DNA of 64,000 bases from Fasciolopsis buskii (GCA_008360955.1 LUCM01000269.1:150256-214255); one strand, 5' to 3'; counted from the stretch's first letter, positions 36,616 to 49,030 are shown. The notes: generated by a model not told the origin, from the sequence alone. A program made the numbers and translations.

Positions 36616-36640
36616 CGGTTCTATCAGTAAAATTTTGTTG

Positions 36641-37329
36641 TTTATCTCATGAATTGCTTGCTATAATTTTCGTCTTTTTTTGTTAGTCTCCATGAACACG
36701 TCTGTGACACTAACAGTGCATGCTGGAGGACGGCGAATGGATTGTGAATGTGTGGACGTGGTGCGTCTAGCTGCCTAGAGGCCGCCAGTTTAACAAAGTG
36801 GGACGACGTGTATGGCTGTATGGTTGTGTTATAAAGATGCACCTGGGGTGCCTAAAGCTTTGGTAAGTCGCAGAGTGGAAACTGGGCCAGAGGTCCTGAA
36901 TCGATCTAAGAAGTCGTTACCTAAATTGAGATTGTGCCAACACTAGTATAGTGGCAGTCAAAAGTTACTCAAAGTATAATCCAACAGAAATATAACATTA
37001 TCACAAATTATATGGAAAATAAGGCGTCTATCTGCGTCAAAAAACGTTTTTAAGCAGTACGTAAATAAAAGAAGCAAAAAAACAGGTAATTCTGACGGTC
37101 GCTACGAGGAATGTTCGGAAACTGCGGAGAAGTGACGAAACGGGAAGAATATCTACCAGTCTATGTGTCGCGTTGATTTTGGGCTACTGGAGAGTGATGA
37201 TAAGTGACGGGACTGGTAAACGAGAAAATGAGCAAAATTTTCTGAACAGGAAAAAGCTCTAAAGTTGATAAGACTACTAAAAAACATCCTAGTTGACTAA
37301 AAATTCTAAAAGAGAAATCACTGTGAGGA
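36641..37329. other. No gene recognised
   Basis: Upstream side of the minus-strand LINE. It may contain the LINE 5' UTR, but I have no second copy to compare. Confidence 0.3.
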
Positions 37330-37610
37330 GCGGTTTAACGCAGGCATTCAAACATGGACTGGTTCGCAGTGAACGACTGATGATCAATCCCCAAAAGTCT
37401 TCACGAAGGCTTATCTAGCTTCGATTTAAAAGCTCGAAGACTCGTGTTTAGCCACTCACATTTCAAGCTCCGATCATGAGAGCACAAAAATATTGCACCG
37501 CCCTGTCTGTTTTTTTCGTGTTTCCTCATTTCCATCCATGTAAAAATTTTATCTCGCCTTTCGCATGCCTGTCGGATGTCGAGAAGTATACACTATATAC
37601 TATATATAAT
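37330..37610 (+). repeat. AT3 repeat, 3' end only (plus)
   Basis: Aligns with 15330-15545. Shared blocks are 'TTAAAAGCTCGAA.ACTC.T.TTTAGC', 'TCATGAGAGCACAAA' and 'CGCATGCCTGTCGGATGTCGAGAA' with 'GTATACAC'. The palindrome is degenerate and the tail is TATA-rich rather than ATT. 5'-truncated, as expected for reverse-transcribed copies. Confidence 0.7.
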
Positions 37611-37782
37611 CTCCTAGTCTGGCAACTCCGAAGTCGTTTATACGTACTCGCGCAACGGAATTGACTGTCTCGTGACAGTGTCATCCTAGATTTTTTCGTC
37701 ATAACAGCTCTACGATAACCAATTTGCACACTGCCCCCTTTAGCTCGTAAGAAATTATCGCGTCTTTTTCGACTCTTTTCTA

Positions 37783-38541
37783 GTGTTCATTCTTCTTCTC
37801 GAGGATAATTCGCAGATTACTGTAGGTGACTTTAGTCATGAATCTACCTCACCACTGACTGTGTTTGATTTAACTGGTCTCTGCGTTTCTCCCACCAGAG
37901 GCGGTTCCATTTTAGATAGGGTTATTACCAACGTCCTTGATTCATTTGCCCTGAAACTGCGTGCTCCAGTTGCGAGTACTGATCATTGTCTGCTTCTGTT
38001 AAGATCCAGGGTATACTGTAGGTCAACCTTCCATTCCTTTAGGCAAACAATTCAAATCCTAGGTCGCCTCCGTAACTTTTAGCAAGACAAACTTCTTCTT
38101 CAATAACCCTTTTTAATCGCATCTACCTGTTTATCTTTGGAAATCCTGCTCAATGACATTGTCTAACTTTTCACAGGGACGGTCAACGCAGTCTTTGGAA
38201 TTGGCTGCCCCTCAGAAGCACTATTCGTCTCGAGTAGCCCTATCTCCATCCATAAACTGAAGTCTCTAAAAAGATGCAACGAGCACATCTACAAATCGCG
38301 TAATACCTCAAGCGTGCCGTACATTTCCAAACCAATAAAAGCTGAAATTCGACGCATCGACATGACGATCGCCAGCCACCCCTCGAGTGGTAACAGCAAT
38401 CCATTCCGCACGGGCAGGGCGTTCAACTTTCGTGTGGGAAGAAGAGAAAGCATACAAAATCTCCGGCGGATTTCGATAGCACCAATCGTGCTTTCATCCA
38501 TTCTGCCACTTAAAGCCCGGCCGTGTTTGGTCACTTGGTGA
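37783..38541 (+). pseudogene. LINE endonuclease-to-RT linker fragment (plus)
   Basis: 37783-38082 encodes 'ITVGDFSHEST', 'GLCVSPTRGGSILDRVITNV' and 'STDHCLLL', the last third of an APE-type endonuclease. GDF (GDFS for GDFN) and S-T-D-H are kept. After a frame change, about 38180-38541 gives 'FGIGCPSEALFVSS' and 'SRNTSSVPYISKPIKAEIRR', the usual linker before the RT. No RT follows; another LINE starts at about 38990. Clade by eye CR1/Jockey-like. Confidence 0.65.
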
Positions 38542-38989
38542 CGGTGCAACAGTTGCACGATTTTTTTAAAATGAGTTGCTCGACTTTCTCCCTACCACTA
38601 AAATTACAACAGACATTGGTCCTGGCAGTCTCTTTTCAGCTCTATTTAGGCACAATGCTTTGGCCTGACCGATGCATTTACTTCCATGATTGACCTATCA
38701 TTGATCTCCTCTTCCACCCCTGACTATGTATTACCCTCACATTTTTTGACTGGAATGCGACATTATTTTTTGTACGCCAAGCCTATACAATGCAATAAAA
38801 TGCAATACTGAAGAGGTCACTAGGGCAGAAGTCAGAGGAGAACAATTCTCTGGGTAGAAACAACAATAGCGCGAATGGAAGACGGGGGCTGGGAGATAAA
38901 ATCTTCATGGAAACCGTGGATTCAAACTGCTGATGCTATGACAGCGAACAAGGTAACATCTGTGGTATTGTATCCAAGGTACAGCATGT

Positions 38990-41560
38990 GAAGAGGTGTT
39001 GGTTAAAACAGGGAGAGAAGGCAAATGCCTTGGTTCTTTACATCAACGCATGCAATATACGTTTTAAATTGCTGGAACCATTTACCGGAGCTGGGAAGAG
39101 GAATGTCACAATAGTTGGAGTTACTGAGACATCAACGTGCGATAGAGACTACGTTCTGCAGGATATGACAGGCAAGGTTACGACCGACTGGTGAGATAGA
39201 GTTAGTGGCATGCTGAGGCAAAGCTGCTCTATTATTAAAGGACGGTCTGGTGTACAAGGAATCAGAATTAAATCTGAGAACCAAAAATTAACACGTGCAA
39301 ATTCTGTGTTAGGCTCACAAATGGGCGAATATCCGTTGTATGTGTCTGCAGAGAACCGAAAGTCGTGGAGGCACATGATAGACATTTGACGCGAGCTGGC
39401 GCAACTGCTTGCGGAAGCCAGTGAGCTGCTAACATTTGGGATTTTGTTAATCCTGGAGTTGAACGAGATACGAGATTTTTACAAAGTACGGCGGCGGGGA
39501 TCATCCGGCGGCTGGGGAATATGGCCTTAACTCAACATGAGGGGGGCAAAAATGAGGCTTATTTCATCGGTCCTGGACCTTTTTGCCATTAAGCATGAAA
39601 ATGCAAACCAGAGCTTGAATTGCTGCAAAGCTGTGGAAGAGCGATCATATGGTGATCCGTTTCACCTTCCGGTCTAAGCAGGACGATGTTCTTGAAGAGC
39701 CGCATAGGGCTTTCGGAAGTTGGACGTGGAAGAACTGAAGGCTAGCGCAGACCTACTGGACTGGGTTACTGGCGACAAGAATGCAGAACTGGAAACACCA
39801 AGCAAAAATCCAGAACAAGCCTCATCAATACCAGGACGAATGTATCCCACTCGAAGGCAAAAGCAGAAGAATATTCCAAATTTCTGTTTCCCAGCGGTAA
39901 GCGGGTGAATAAGGGATAGTGAAGGAAGCTGCAGGAAACAGCTCCGAAAGCAGAAGGCAGATGGAAGCAGCATGCAAAATATATAAATTAGGCGACAAGA
40001 GTGCATGGAGCGGCGGGAAGAACGTTTGAGTTAACGCCGGCAAGATTGATGAAACCGAATGCCAGAATGTCACTAGTGCAACCAAAGGGGCAATTAGCAA
40101 TAGTGTGCGGACGGTAAAGTCGATTCTTGAACTAGAATTGCATGAGGACATTGATAAGAATAACTTTCGCGGCAAATAGTTCGCAATTGTTCATCGGCAG
40201 AATAAAGGTCCGATAATGGCGATTGAGTGTCCATTTTTTACTACCGGAATTGTTCAAATGCAAGTGACATATGAGTGCTGGAAGAGGTCAACTAAAAGAA
40301 ATTCGAAGGACAGAACAGGATTCAGTTCGCTTTCTGAAGGCTGCCGGCCGCTGTACTGAAATGACCTACACGCAATCTTCTCGGGACTCTACGAGCCAGG
40401 ACAGACTGTTATTGGACTGAGAAGAGGCAACTGCTGTATCTACCCACAAGGGATGTCCGCACAACCAACAAGAAAACTATCGGCCCAAGAGCCTCAAGCG
40501 TATCTGTTGCAAGTGCTTTGAGGACCCGATGAGGAAGCACGTAAATAGGTACCTTATGAAATATACATATGTGTGATGCACAGGTTGGCTTCACTTAAGG
40601 AGAATTCGTGTCTCCCGAGCCTCCTAGACTTCTTAGGTCTTGTCACACGTAGAGTTTTGCTACTTGGATTTTACCGGGGCTTTTGACTCAATGAATCATT
40701 GAGTGCTGATGCAAAAGTATCAATCTTTCGGAATCAGAGGATTGGTGGTGAACTTTGTTTCGGATTTCCGAGCTGATGGAGCCTTCCACGCCATGGTAGG
40801 AAAAGGAAGTTCAGGGTGAATAGGTGCATCAAGTGGGATATCAGTGGGATCAGTTCTTCCAACATTATCATTCCTTCGCTGCACATACGATCTTCCAGCA
40901 CAGTTGTAAATACGTTGCATCATCTTTCCGGATGACTTAAGTTCGTGGAAGCAAGTAGTTGTGAGGACTGGTAAGGAACAAAAGTTACTGATTGGGACGG
41001 AGGGCGGGATAAGCCACTTATTAGAAGTAAATATCAGTTACGAACCATTGCCTCAGAGGGGGTGACTGTGGTAGACGAAAAAGGAGAGATTTCAGTCAGC
41101 GCGAACAAACGGATAAAGAACCATTGCACATCCATGACTTAAGAATAAAGGTAGGGTGAAAAGCGCAAAATTGTCGCCCCGGAAGAAATGGGATAATTCT
41201 TTCGACTGCGGATTGCCTTATCATGTGGAAAATCAGTGGTATTCATCTTAATGTACATGGCGATTGTCAGGCCACACTTAGGGTACTGTATACAGGAATG
41301 AATAATATCATTCAAAAATGACCTGCCCTACCTGCAGGTCGTTCGACAGTTAGAAACTAGGAAACTTGAGGACCCGAGAGGGAAGTCATAGACCAGAAGG
41401 CCGCAAAACCTAAGCCCCTACCCAATGGAAAATCGTAGATTCAGGGGTGATGTAATTTTGGCTTTCTAGGTACTGATAAGTTTGACGGGATAGAGCTTGG
41501 AGACATCTTCAGACAAGCAACCGTGGAAAAAACGCGATACAATGGTGCCAACCTGTGACA
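38990..41560 (+). mobile_element. CR1/L2-like LINE, degraded, plus strand
   Basis: The plus-strand order is consistent with one element. The start of an endonuclease is at 39000-39190 ('LVLYINACNIRFKLLEP', 'VTIVGVTETS', with T-E-T the catalytic-Glu block). Long degenerate stretches follow (39.2-40.5 kb). RT motif A is at about 40665-40705 ('LDFTGAFDSMNH') and 'SSGISVGSVLPTLSF' at about 40830-40875. The catalytic box near 40925 reads F-P-D-D instead of F-A-D-D. The C-terminal block at 41245-41300 is 'MYMAIVRPHLGYCIQ', then 'RFRGDVILAF' near 41440. Many stops; dead. Different subfamily from the 10.3 kb element. Confidence 0.75.
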
Positions 41561-42675
41561 GGCCCGCACTCGGTTAAATATGCATGAAAACTCTCCACAA
41601 CAAGGTGGTATCAGCTTGTGACAAACCGGCATCGGAAGTAGTGGGCGTCGAGGCCTTTACAGCGTCGCTTTATGTAAGATGATGTAAGAAATTCTAACGG
41701 TACTAGATTGGGTAGATGCATTGGGCTGCAGAGCAGATTGAGTAATGAGAATATTTGTCACCATTTTGTTATGAAATACTGGAAGGCAAAAGCGGTCTAT
41801 GTTCTGTAGCCTCAATACTGAAAAGTCTCTATTCCTCCTTTTTTTAGAGAATACGGGACTGCTGGACAACAAAACTGTCACTGGTGGATGCCAAATTTCG
41901 GGCACACTATCGACAGAACCTTAGACCGTCGAATGGCCACCGAGTTCACTACTGTCCTGCGAACTGAACTGATCTGATCTGGACTAAGACCGCAGCACGG
42001 ACTTATCTGCCGCAGTCCGCTCGCACATTGCCTGTTACCGTGTCGTGCACTGATTCTTATTTTCATTTTGCTGTGCTATGAAGAGTTCTTATTATCCAGT
42101 ATGATCCTGGTAACCTTTGGCAAGCCAAAGAAGTTCGTTTTTCGTAAAGGGACCCCAGACCTGACCTTTTTGATTTATCTCGTATTTTTCCGCGTCGGAT
42201 GATTCAAGAATGGCCAGGTATATTACTGTACTTGTTCAGTGAAACCACGGCTCTTAAAGCATTATTTTGAATATAATGCAGAGAAAATTCAAGTAAGATA
42301 AAGATTAAAAAATAACTCGCTGTATTGTGATGAGTTACATGCAACCATTATTGAATGGAAGCCCCATCGGATCTTTCTGAAATAACCATCTCAGGGTATT
42401 TGCGAGGTTTAGTTTTCTAGCAATCAAACTTGAACTTGAGATGTTTTCCCACTAGGTAGAGGCCTGTGGGGATAGTTTACGTTTACAACACCTCAGACAG
42501 ACAAGGCTGAACATTTTGCGCTGATGGAACTGATGCACATCTGATGAACAAGTCACCGCTATTGGCTTTTATCTCACTAAGGTCAGCTAGAATGAGGAAA
42601 ACGCACGTAGAAATAACAGGTCCTGGCATGGCTTTAAACTCGGCCTAAATTAATACATTAAACAGGCACCTAGAT
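41561..42675. other. No gene recognised
   Basis: Unassigned, with short ORFs only. It may include the LINE 3' UTR at its left end. Confidence 0.3.
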
Positions 42676-44375
42676 TTAGAGACGGACTGCAATCGTCCAG
42701 TGTAGACCTAGTAATAAATTGACAACAATGATATTTGCTCTACAGTGATGGAAAAACTTTTGGGCAGAATTGGCCACAGCCGACTGCATGCTACACCGGC
42801 TGCAAGTCATGTCGTACGTGGTCCCAACCCTGTAAGAAACTTTGCCATATTCAACGTCCTCTGCGTATTCCAGGTCACAGCTTATTAACATTTTCCTAGT
42901 TCAACCAGTACGTCTTGGAGACCTAAAGCATCATCTGTTACGTCATCCATGCCGAAGTTAAACGAGAAAGAACAGATGGGACATCTTTGTAGAACGACGC
43001 CAGTCGTTTCGAATGACAGTTCATACTATGCCCTCACGTGATCATGAGTATGCGAGTACAATGCTCGCAACAGGTTCACAAACTTCATTGGCACACCCTT
43101 CCGGTGGAGAGCACTGAAAAGTGCTGTCTGATCTACTAAGCCAAACGGGCCTTTCAAGTCGAGAAAGACTACGAACGTAGGGCGGCCTAAACGAAATCCT
43201 GTTTGCTGTTCGCGGATGTTACCCTCGCGAATTGGTGCCAAACCGTGCAGCATTACCGGAGCTAAGACCTTGGTAACTACAGAAACTAAACTAATCCCAA
43301 TCAGTCCGTATGTACTTCTTGTGGATGTTTACAACCAGGGACCTATCCCACCATAACGGAATATGTTCCTCGTTCGAAATATCACGAATCAAGAAGGTAA
43401 GTCATTTTGCTCCTTAACCCAGTTTGAAAAGAATTGCGGGGAGTTCGTCAGGAGCGGCCGCTTCTCCCCTTGCCAGTGTGTGACCAACCTACCTGCTAAT
43501 TGATAAGTACATCCTAACAGTTAAGCCCTTGCCGTCTGCCGCGAATGAGCTCTCCATTTCAATTGCACACGATTTCACAAATCAAACTTCACGCCCACCC
43601 GTGTCGTGCATAAGCTTAAACCATATTCGACTGTTACCCGAAGCACTTGCCAATTTCTTTTCCTCGGCTACCTATAGACCACCGGTTTTCACCGCCATTC
43701 TCAAGGCATATTGTCAATTGGCGCAATGGATGTCGTCGCATCTTTACATATTCTAACAGTTGGGGAGCTGGTGTCTCTGCTACTTAAGTTCAGCGATTTT
43801 TAGGAAAAAGAACGCTTGTAGTGGACGTTGGATCGAGGGCCGTAGGCAAAACCTAATGCCAATGCAGCTTGCCAGAATTTCTTGTTGATCTGATAGTTTA
43901 TGTTCACAGTTGATGTGAACAGCCGAGTAAGGGAGACGTTCGACAGCCGACCGGGTGTGGTCTGCGTCCAAGGCCATTGATCTGCAGCAAAAATCAAATC
44001 ATAACGCAAGATCCGATCTGGCGAAGGTGATACATTACGTTCTACAATTTTGGCCAGAACCGCGTCATTGATGGTTTACTGCGATAAGGTCGATCTGGCT
44101 CAGACTACCCGTTGATTTAGAGCGCAATTTCACTATGCAACGCGAAGCGTGTCGGGAATTTGTGCTTGACAAAATTAGATGACTGTTCGCACAAAATTGG
44201 GGAAACCTTTTCTCGTTACCAGTTCGCTGAGCAGGCAAGGTACAGCGCTTACCTAGACAAGCTTCCGATGCATTAGGTTCTCCAAATGGCGCATTGAAAT
44301 CGTCTGCTACAATAACAATGCCATAGCCTTTGCTCGTCGAAGCAAGGGTGACGAGCTACTCATGGAACTCGTTCA
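42676..44375 (-). mobile_element. RTE-clade element, copy D (minus), degraded
   Basis: On the minus strand, the endonuclease runs from 44375 to about 43780 ('IVIVADDFNAPFGEPNASEA', 'CLGKRCTLPAQRTGNEKRF', 'IDLIAVNH'). A linker follows, then RT from about 43420 ('GISLVSVVTKVLAPVMLHGL', 'IREGNIREQQTGFRLGR') through motif A 'FLDLKGPFGLVDQTALF' (F-D lost: usual AFDSVD reads PFGLVD) and 'VPMKFVNLLRALY'. The box near 42865 reads L-E-Y-A-E-D, with one catalytic Asp changed to Glu. GDFN reads DDFN. The C-terminus is missing. Its endonuclease end lies within about 30 bp of the scrambled mosaic starting near 44400. Confidence 0.82.
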
Positions 44376-44399
44376 ATGCATACAATGTCAAGGACTTCG

Positions 44400-46738
44400 A
44401 TCCATCTCTCCATTCCTGTCCAACTTCGTCATGGACGAGGTGATGGAAGATGCTTTAAGAGGTCACCAGGATGTAGGAATCGAACCAGGAAACGGAGGGA
44501 AGCTATGCGACCTAGATTACGCAGATGACGTCGTGTGCGTTTTCGAGTCTGCGGACCATGCACAACGCGTACTAGATAGACTCTCGAGATCGGTTGCTCG
44601 GCCTGGCATATGCTTTGCACCTTCAAAGTGCAAAGTGCTATTGCATGACTGGACGACAGTAGTGCCGAACGTGATGCTCAGCGGAGAGGAACTAACGACT
44701 ATAGACCGTTTCACCTACCTTGGTAGCTGCGTATCGAACGATGATAGCTCGGCAATAGAGGTAAACATGCGTATATCCAAGGCTCGAGCAGCTCGCGGTG
44801 GACTGAAGCACTTGTGGTGTCGGTCTGATATTGCACTGAAGTTGAAAGGTCGCGTGTACTGTGCCGATATTACACTCGCGAATCAGTGTCAAATGACGCA
44901 GCATCGTCGGAGCTAACACCTTAGCAACTATCGGAAGTAAGCTAATCCCACGCTGATTGATAGTCAGTCCGCAGTCGGGTATAAGCCTAAACAGTCTTTG
45001 CTCTTCGGCTTTCTTGGCCCACCAGTTTTTTCCATCATTCCTAAGACTTATCGTCAACTGACGCTGCAACCGTCGACGCACGTTATTCACTTCCTCGCAG
45101 TTAGGACGCTGGCGCTTTTGCTCCTCTAGACCCAGCGACCCTTGGAAGATCCAGTGTCTTTGATGAACACTAGACCCAGGAACACAGGCAAAACTTGCTA
45201 CAAATGAATAGCGTATGTCACTCGAGCATCGGACACACGTGTAACCCCCACTTCCGTGCTACCGTCCTTCGTCACGCAGCTGCCGAGGTAAGTGAAACAT
45301 CGCTGCTCGGCAGTCGTGATTTCTCTCGACTTGAAAGACGCGTTCAACTCAGTGAACCGAACATCGCTGTTTAGTGCTCTCTCCCCCGTCAGGTATTCCA
45401 GAAAAGTTCGTCAGCTGCCTGCGAACATTGTACCGCCATACCTATAGTCGATTAAGGATATGCACCACCAAGCTCATTTGACACAACCAATTGTGCTCAT
45501 TTTTGTTTGACTTGTTGACCAACGAGATAATGGAGTACCCTTTAGATCTCCAGTATGCAGGCTTCGAATTGCTAAATGGGGGGAATCTAAGCGGCGAAGA
45601 TTATGCACACTAACTCATGTACATGTGTGAATCTACGAAAAGTGCGTAGCGCGTATTAGACAGACTACCAAGATCTGTAGCTCTACTCAAGCGTAGCACA
45701 GCACCAGAAGCTTTTGATGCACTAAGTTTTCCCACTTGTCCACTAAGGTTACTTGTTACCTTTACAATTTTGGGGGCTTTGCTCTTAAGAACAAGTGAAG
45801 AGTTCGCCTATGGGCGCCGCAGTCTGGTGGAGCATATGCCGAAATGACAAACACGATGCGCCGAATACAGCTACCTTTTCGTACGACGACTGATCTTTGC
45901 AGTCTCACGACGCAGAAGTGACTGCTAACCGGGATCCAGTCTAAAAAGGCCGCTTCAGCCTTCTCACTTAACACTATTCCTACATTACGTTGATCCATAG
46001 TTTCAGCTGCTTTGTTCGCCTGAGATTCACAGAAACTACCTTCGTGAAACATTAGGTGCAGTTAGTTGAATTACTCTACTCGAAACCTGAATTCATGTTA
46101 CACTGATGTGGGAGACATCAATTGAAAGTCCGAGCTATATATGCCTGTTGACCAGCCTGCATGAGAGTGCGCACATTAGAGGATCCGAGACTCAGAGGTT
46201 GACGAGGTTTGAGTTACTGTGAGCTGGCATGTTGGAACCACTTACGACACTATTTGACAATCAATCGTTGCTAGTGTCGGGCATGTTATCAGTGGGGACT
46301 ATGGGTAAGCAGGGGGGATAATTGGAGACAGAAGAGACAGGTTGAACAAAAGAGAAGGAACTGTGAGCAGTAGCGTACTTATCACTACCCGGTAACTACC
46401 CCGCTCGATGCAATGGACAGCGCGATCCTGGTTATCCGGCTTGACGACCGATGGAATATGGAATTATTTGTAGACGTGTAACTCATGGGGATTGATGAAC
46501 GGGTACTGCTAGGGAGTCCAGCCGCTAAGCAGAAGAACGATTAAGGGTCTCAACCAAAGCCTCTGGTTCTGACAAGAACCTGACCGCAAGGCAGCGGGGA
46601 ATAGCTGAGTGGAAGCTCATCTACTTGGCTCAATTATTCTTCCACTCGTTTTTTCGACTGAGCTGCTAACTCAGATCAACCCCCAACTGGCAGGACCAGG
46701 AGACTACTTCGTCAGGCCTCTACCCATTGACCTTCCAG
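44400..46738. mobile_element. Scrambled RTE mosaic, left arm of 2.3-kb inverted repeat
   Basis: Mirror image of 54935-57253 (x + y = 101673 throughout, no indels found, spot checks identical). Reading left to right: an RT core on the plus strand (44420-44860: 'SNFVMDEVMEDALRGHQDVG', intact 'LDYADDVVCVF', 'TYLGSCVSNDDSS'); an RT N-terminal piece on the minus strand (about 45200-44868: 'INQRGISLLPIVAKVLAPTM', ending 'IRECNIG'); a small thumb piece on the minus strand (about 45320-45200); an RT palm piece on the plus strand (45323-45755: 'VISLDLKDAFNSVN'); the endonuclease start on the minus strand (46213-45762: 'GIVLSEKAEAAFLDWIPV'); and a 5'-UTR-like segment up to 46738. No intact protein is possible. 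Confidence 0.88.
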
Positions 46739-46845
46739 GCATGATTAGATCTTCGGCTTGAGATACGCCATCCTGTGTAGGTCGTTGGATCATGGAGGCA
46801 CGCAAGCCGTCACACCGCGTCGTGGTGCAATCTAGTTCTCATTTT
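46739..46845. repeat. Diverged continuation of the inverted-repeat arm
   Basis: Still aligns with the reverse complement of 54830-54934 ('GTTGGATCATGGAGGCACGCAAGCCG' region against 'TGGTGTAGGCACGCAACCCG'), but at about 70-75% identity. The sharp fall from near-identity at 46738 is the notable point. Confidence 0.65.
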
Positions 46846-47589
46846 CTGGTCTGGGTTGTATTGATGTACCCATCTTAGGAAATGTTTGACTTATAGTCGG
46901 CCGATATCATCTTACAGGGCAACGAGATTGTGGAGTCCAGGGTATCTGAATGTGTTGTTTTCTTTACACCTCCAAGCCCAAGGTACTTACCCATCGGTGA
47001 CAGGTGCCATTATATGTACGTGCTCTTGGTGATGGCCATCATACGCGATAAAAAGCTGCATGTACTATGGAGGCTTTTTATAACGAGTGTGTGTAGGGCA
47101 CGAGTTTGAATTGCCCAGTGATCAGGCGGCTACGGCTCCATGCACGGATAAAAAACGCAACAGAATTTATTTATGTACATTCTATGAGATATATCGTGTT
47201 TGCGAGTATTATTTAAGGCCGGTCGAAAATGTACCTTCCTTCCAATAACTAGGCCTTTGTGGAGCTGTCATGTGAGTTTCATGCTGTGATGCATTCAGAC
47301 GAATGCCGCATAGTTCGGCCGATATTATTGGTGCCGCAGGGCCTTTCGAAATGCAATGTGATGCGCAGTCCTCAGTGTGTCCTAAATTCTATTCACCACA
47401 TGTTACGTCATCAACATCGCTCCGCGTTAAACAGCAAGGCAAGCCTCACTGACCACTGCCTTTTCCCAGAGTTACAGGTTTCTCTTAAAGCGGTGAATAT
47501 CCAAAAGGAACAAGGAGTAGACCTACACAGGTGGGAAAAGATTAGAATATTGCTATAACCAGCTCACGAAATAGTCTAAATTTACAAAT
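46846..47589. other. No gene recognised
   Basis: Unassigned DNA between two RTE-derived blocks. No ORF above 100 codons. Confidence 0.35.
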
Positions 47590-49030
47590 GCACTCTTTTA
47601 CTCATCCTGATTCGATAGAAAATGACAGCACGATCGCAACTGTTCGCGGTTCATTGCCATATCCATCAACGTCTCCAGCCAGCTGGTTGACGAGACCCCA
47701 ACCACGAAGACGTGAGACACCTACCTTACCTAATTTCGCTGTACATTTTCTCATCTCACGTTGCCATGCCATCTGTTGACCTCCGGATGGCTTCTTCCAC
47801 TCCGTCGGAGGAACACAAAATAGGACGATATGGTACACGAGTGGCAACACGTGACCCAACCAGAGTAGTCTAATAAATTTCATACGATAAAACAAGGTAT
47901 TCTGAGAACGGGCACCCAGTGTTCGATTCCTGACTTCTACATTACTTACCCGGTTACTCCATCCAACCCTAGCGATACTACGTAGATATCGGTGGTCGAA
48001 AACCTCTAATCGACGAACATCTCCCACACGCATACTCCATGTTTCGCAACCACACAACAGAATTGAGTGCACTGCGGCACAGTGCACGCGATCTTTCAAC
48101 TTCAGTGCAATATCAGACCGACACCACAAGTGCTTCAGTCCACCGCGAGCTGCTCGAGCCTTGGATATACGCATGTTTACCTCTATTGCCGAGCTATCAT
48201 CGTTCGATACGCAGCTACCAAGGTAGGTGAAACGGTCTATAGTCGTTAGTTCCTCTCCGCTGAGCATCACGTTCGGCACTACTGTCGTCCAGTCATGCAA
48301 TAGCACTTTGCACTTTGAAGGTGCAAAGCATATGCCAGGCCGAGCAACCGATCTCGAGAGTCTATCTAGTACGCGTTGTGCATGGTCCGCAGACTCGAAA
48401 ACGCACACGACGTCATCTGCGTAATCTAGGTCGCATAGCTTCCCTCCGTTTCCTGGTTCGATTCCTACATCCTGGTGACCTCTTAAAGCATCTTCCATCA
48501 CCTCGTCCATGACGAAGTTAGAGAGGAATGAAGATGGACACCCTTGTCGAACGCCACTAGTCGTTTCAAATGAACTTGATAGTTCACCGTGTACAATCAC
48601 GCGAGTATAATGCTTGCAACAAGTTAACGAACTTCGTTGGCATACTATTCGGGTGAGGAGCACTGAATAGTGCTGCTCGATCCACGGAGTCGGAAACGCC
48701 TTTCAAGTCCAGAAAGCGTACGATCGTAGGGCGGCGGTGTGTGTGTGTGGCGCGTTTCGAGTAACTGTCGAAGAGTGATTATCTGGTCGATGCAACCTCG
48801 ACCTGGACGAAATCCGGCCTGCTGTTCGCCGATATTACACTCGCGAATCGGTGTCGAACGACGCCGAATTATCGAAGCTTACATCTTAGTAACTTTCGGA
48901 ATTAAACGAATCCCACGCTGATTGCTGGTGACTCCGTGTGCTTTTCTTATAGATGGATACAATCAATGACTCACCCGACGATAACGGAATTCGCTCCTCG
49001 TTCCGAATATCATGGAGAGAGGAGGTTTTA
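47590..49030 (-). mobile_element. RTE-clade element, copy B (minus), 5'-truncated
   Basis: The best-preserved RTE copy. A single open frame 48663-47602 (353 codons) runs from RT block 4 to the C-terminus: 'SSFETTSGVRQGCPSSFLSN', intact 'LDYADDVVCVF', 'FTYLGSCVS', 'ILLCGCETWSM', 'IARVGWSNRVSNVEVRNR', 'LLWLGHVL' and 'SRLRGWGLVNQL'. Upstream in other frames are 'IRECNIGEQQAGFRPGRGCI' (near 48840) and 'SNQRGIRLIPKVTKM' (near 48930). The endonuclease is absent. The 3' end near 47590 resembles the ends at 3.44 and 58.9 kb. Bases 48085-48879 are nearly identical to 56817-57611. It ends about 300 bp upstream of THOC6 exon 1. Confidence 0.9.

Larger units (their letters stand above)
32510..36640 (-). 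mobile_element. CR1/Jockey-like LINE, nearly full length, minus strand
   Basis: About 4.1 kb on the minus strand with all expected parts: an ORF1-like Ser/Pro-rich region (36615-35311), endonuclease (about 35150-34400), a linker (34287-34051), RT (about 34044-33074) and a C-terminal domain (32807-32514). Many frameshifts and stops interrupt it. Catalytic positions are lost in both enzymes, so it is an old dead copy. It is the most complete LINE in the window and the best template for classifying the fragments at 10.3, 26.7 and 37.8 kb. Confidence 0.88.

Noticed and set aside
44692..45090. A 132-codon frame, present also at 56583-56981, that looks like a conserved small protein.
   Set aside because: Its first half is an RTE RT N-terminal piece. 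Its second half is antisense RT core read through the mosaic join, so it is a rearrangement chimera.
48227..48512. Two 65-codon plus-strand frames repeated at three places (44429-44714, 48227-48512, 56959-57244).
   Set aside because: They are the antisense shadow of the conserved RTE RT core frame.
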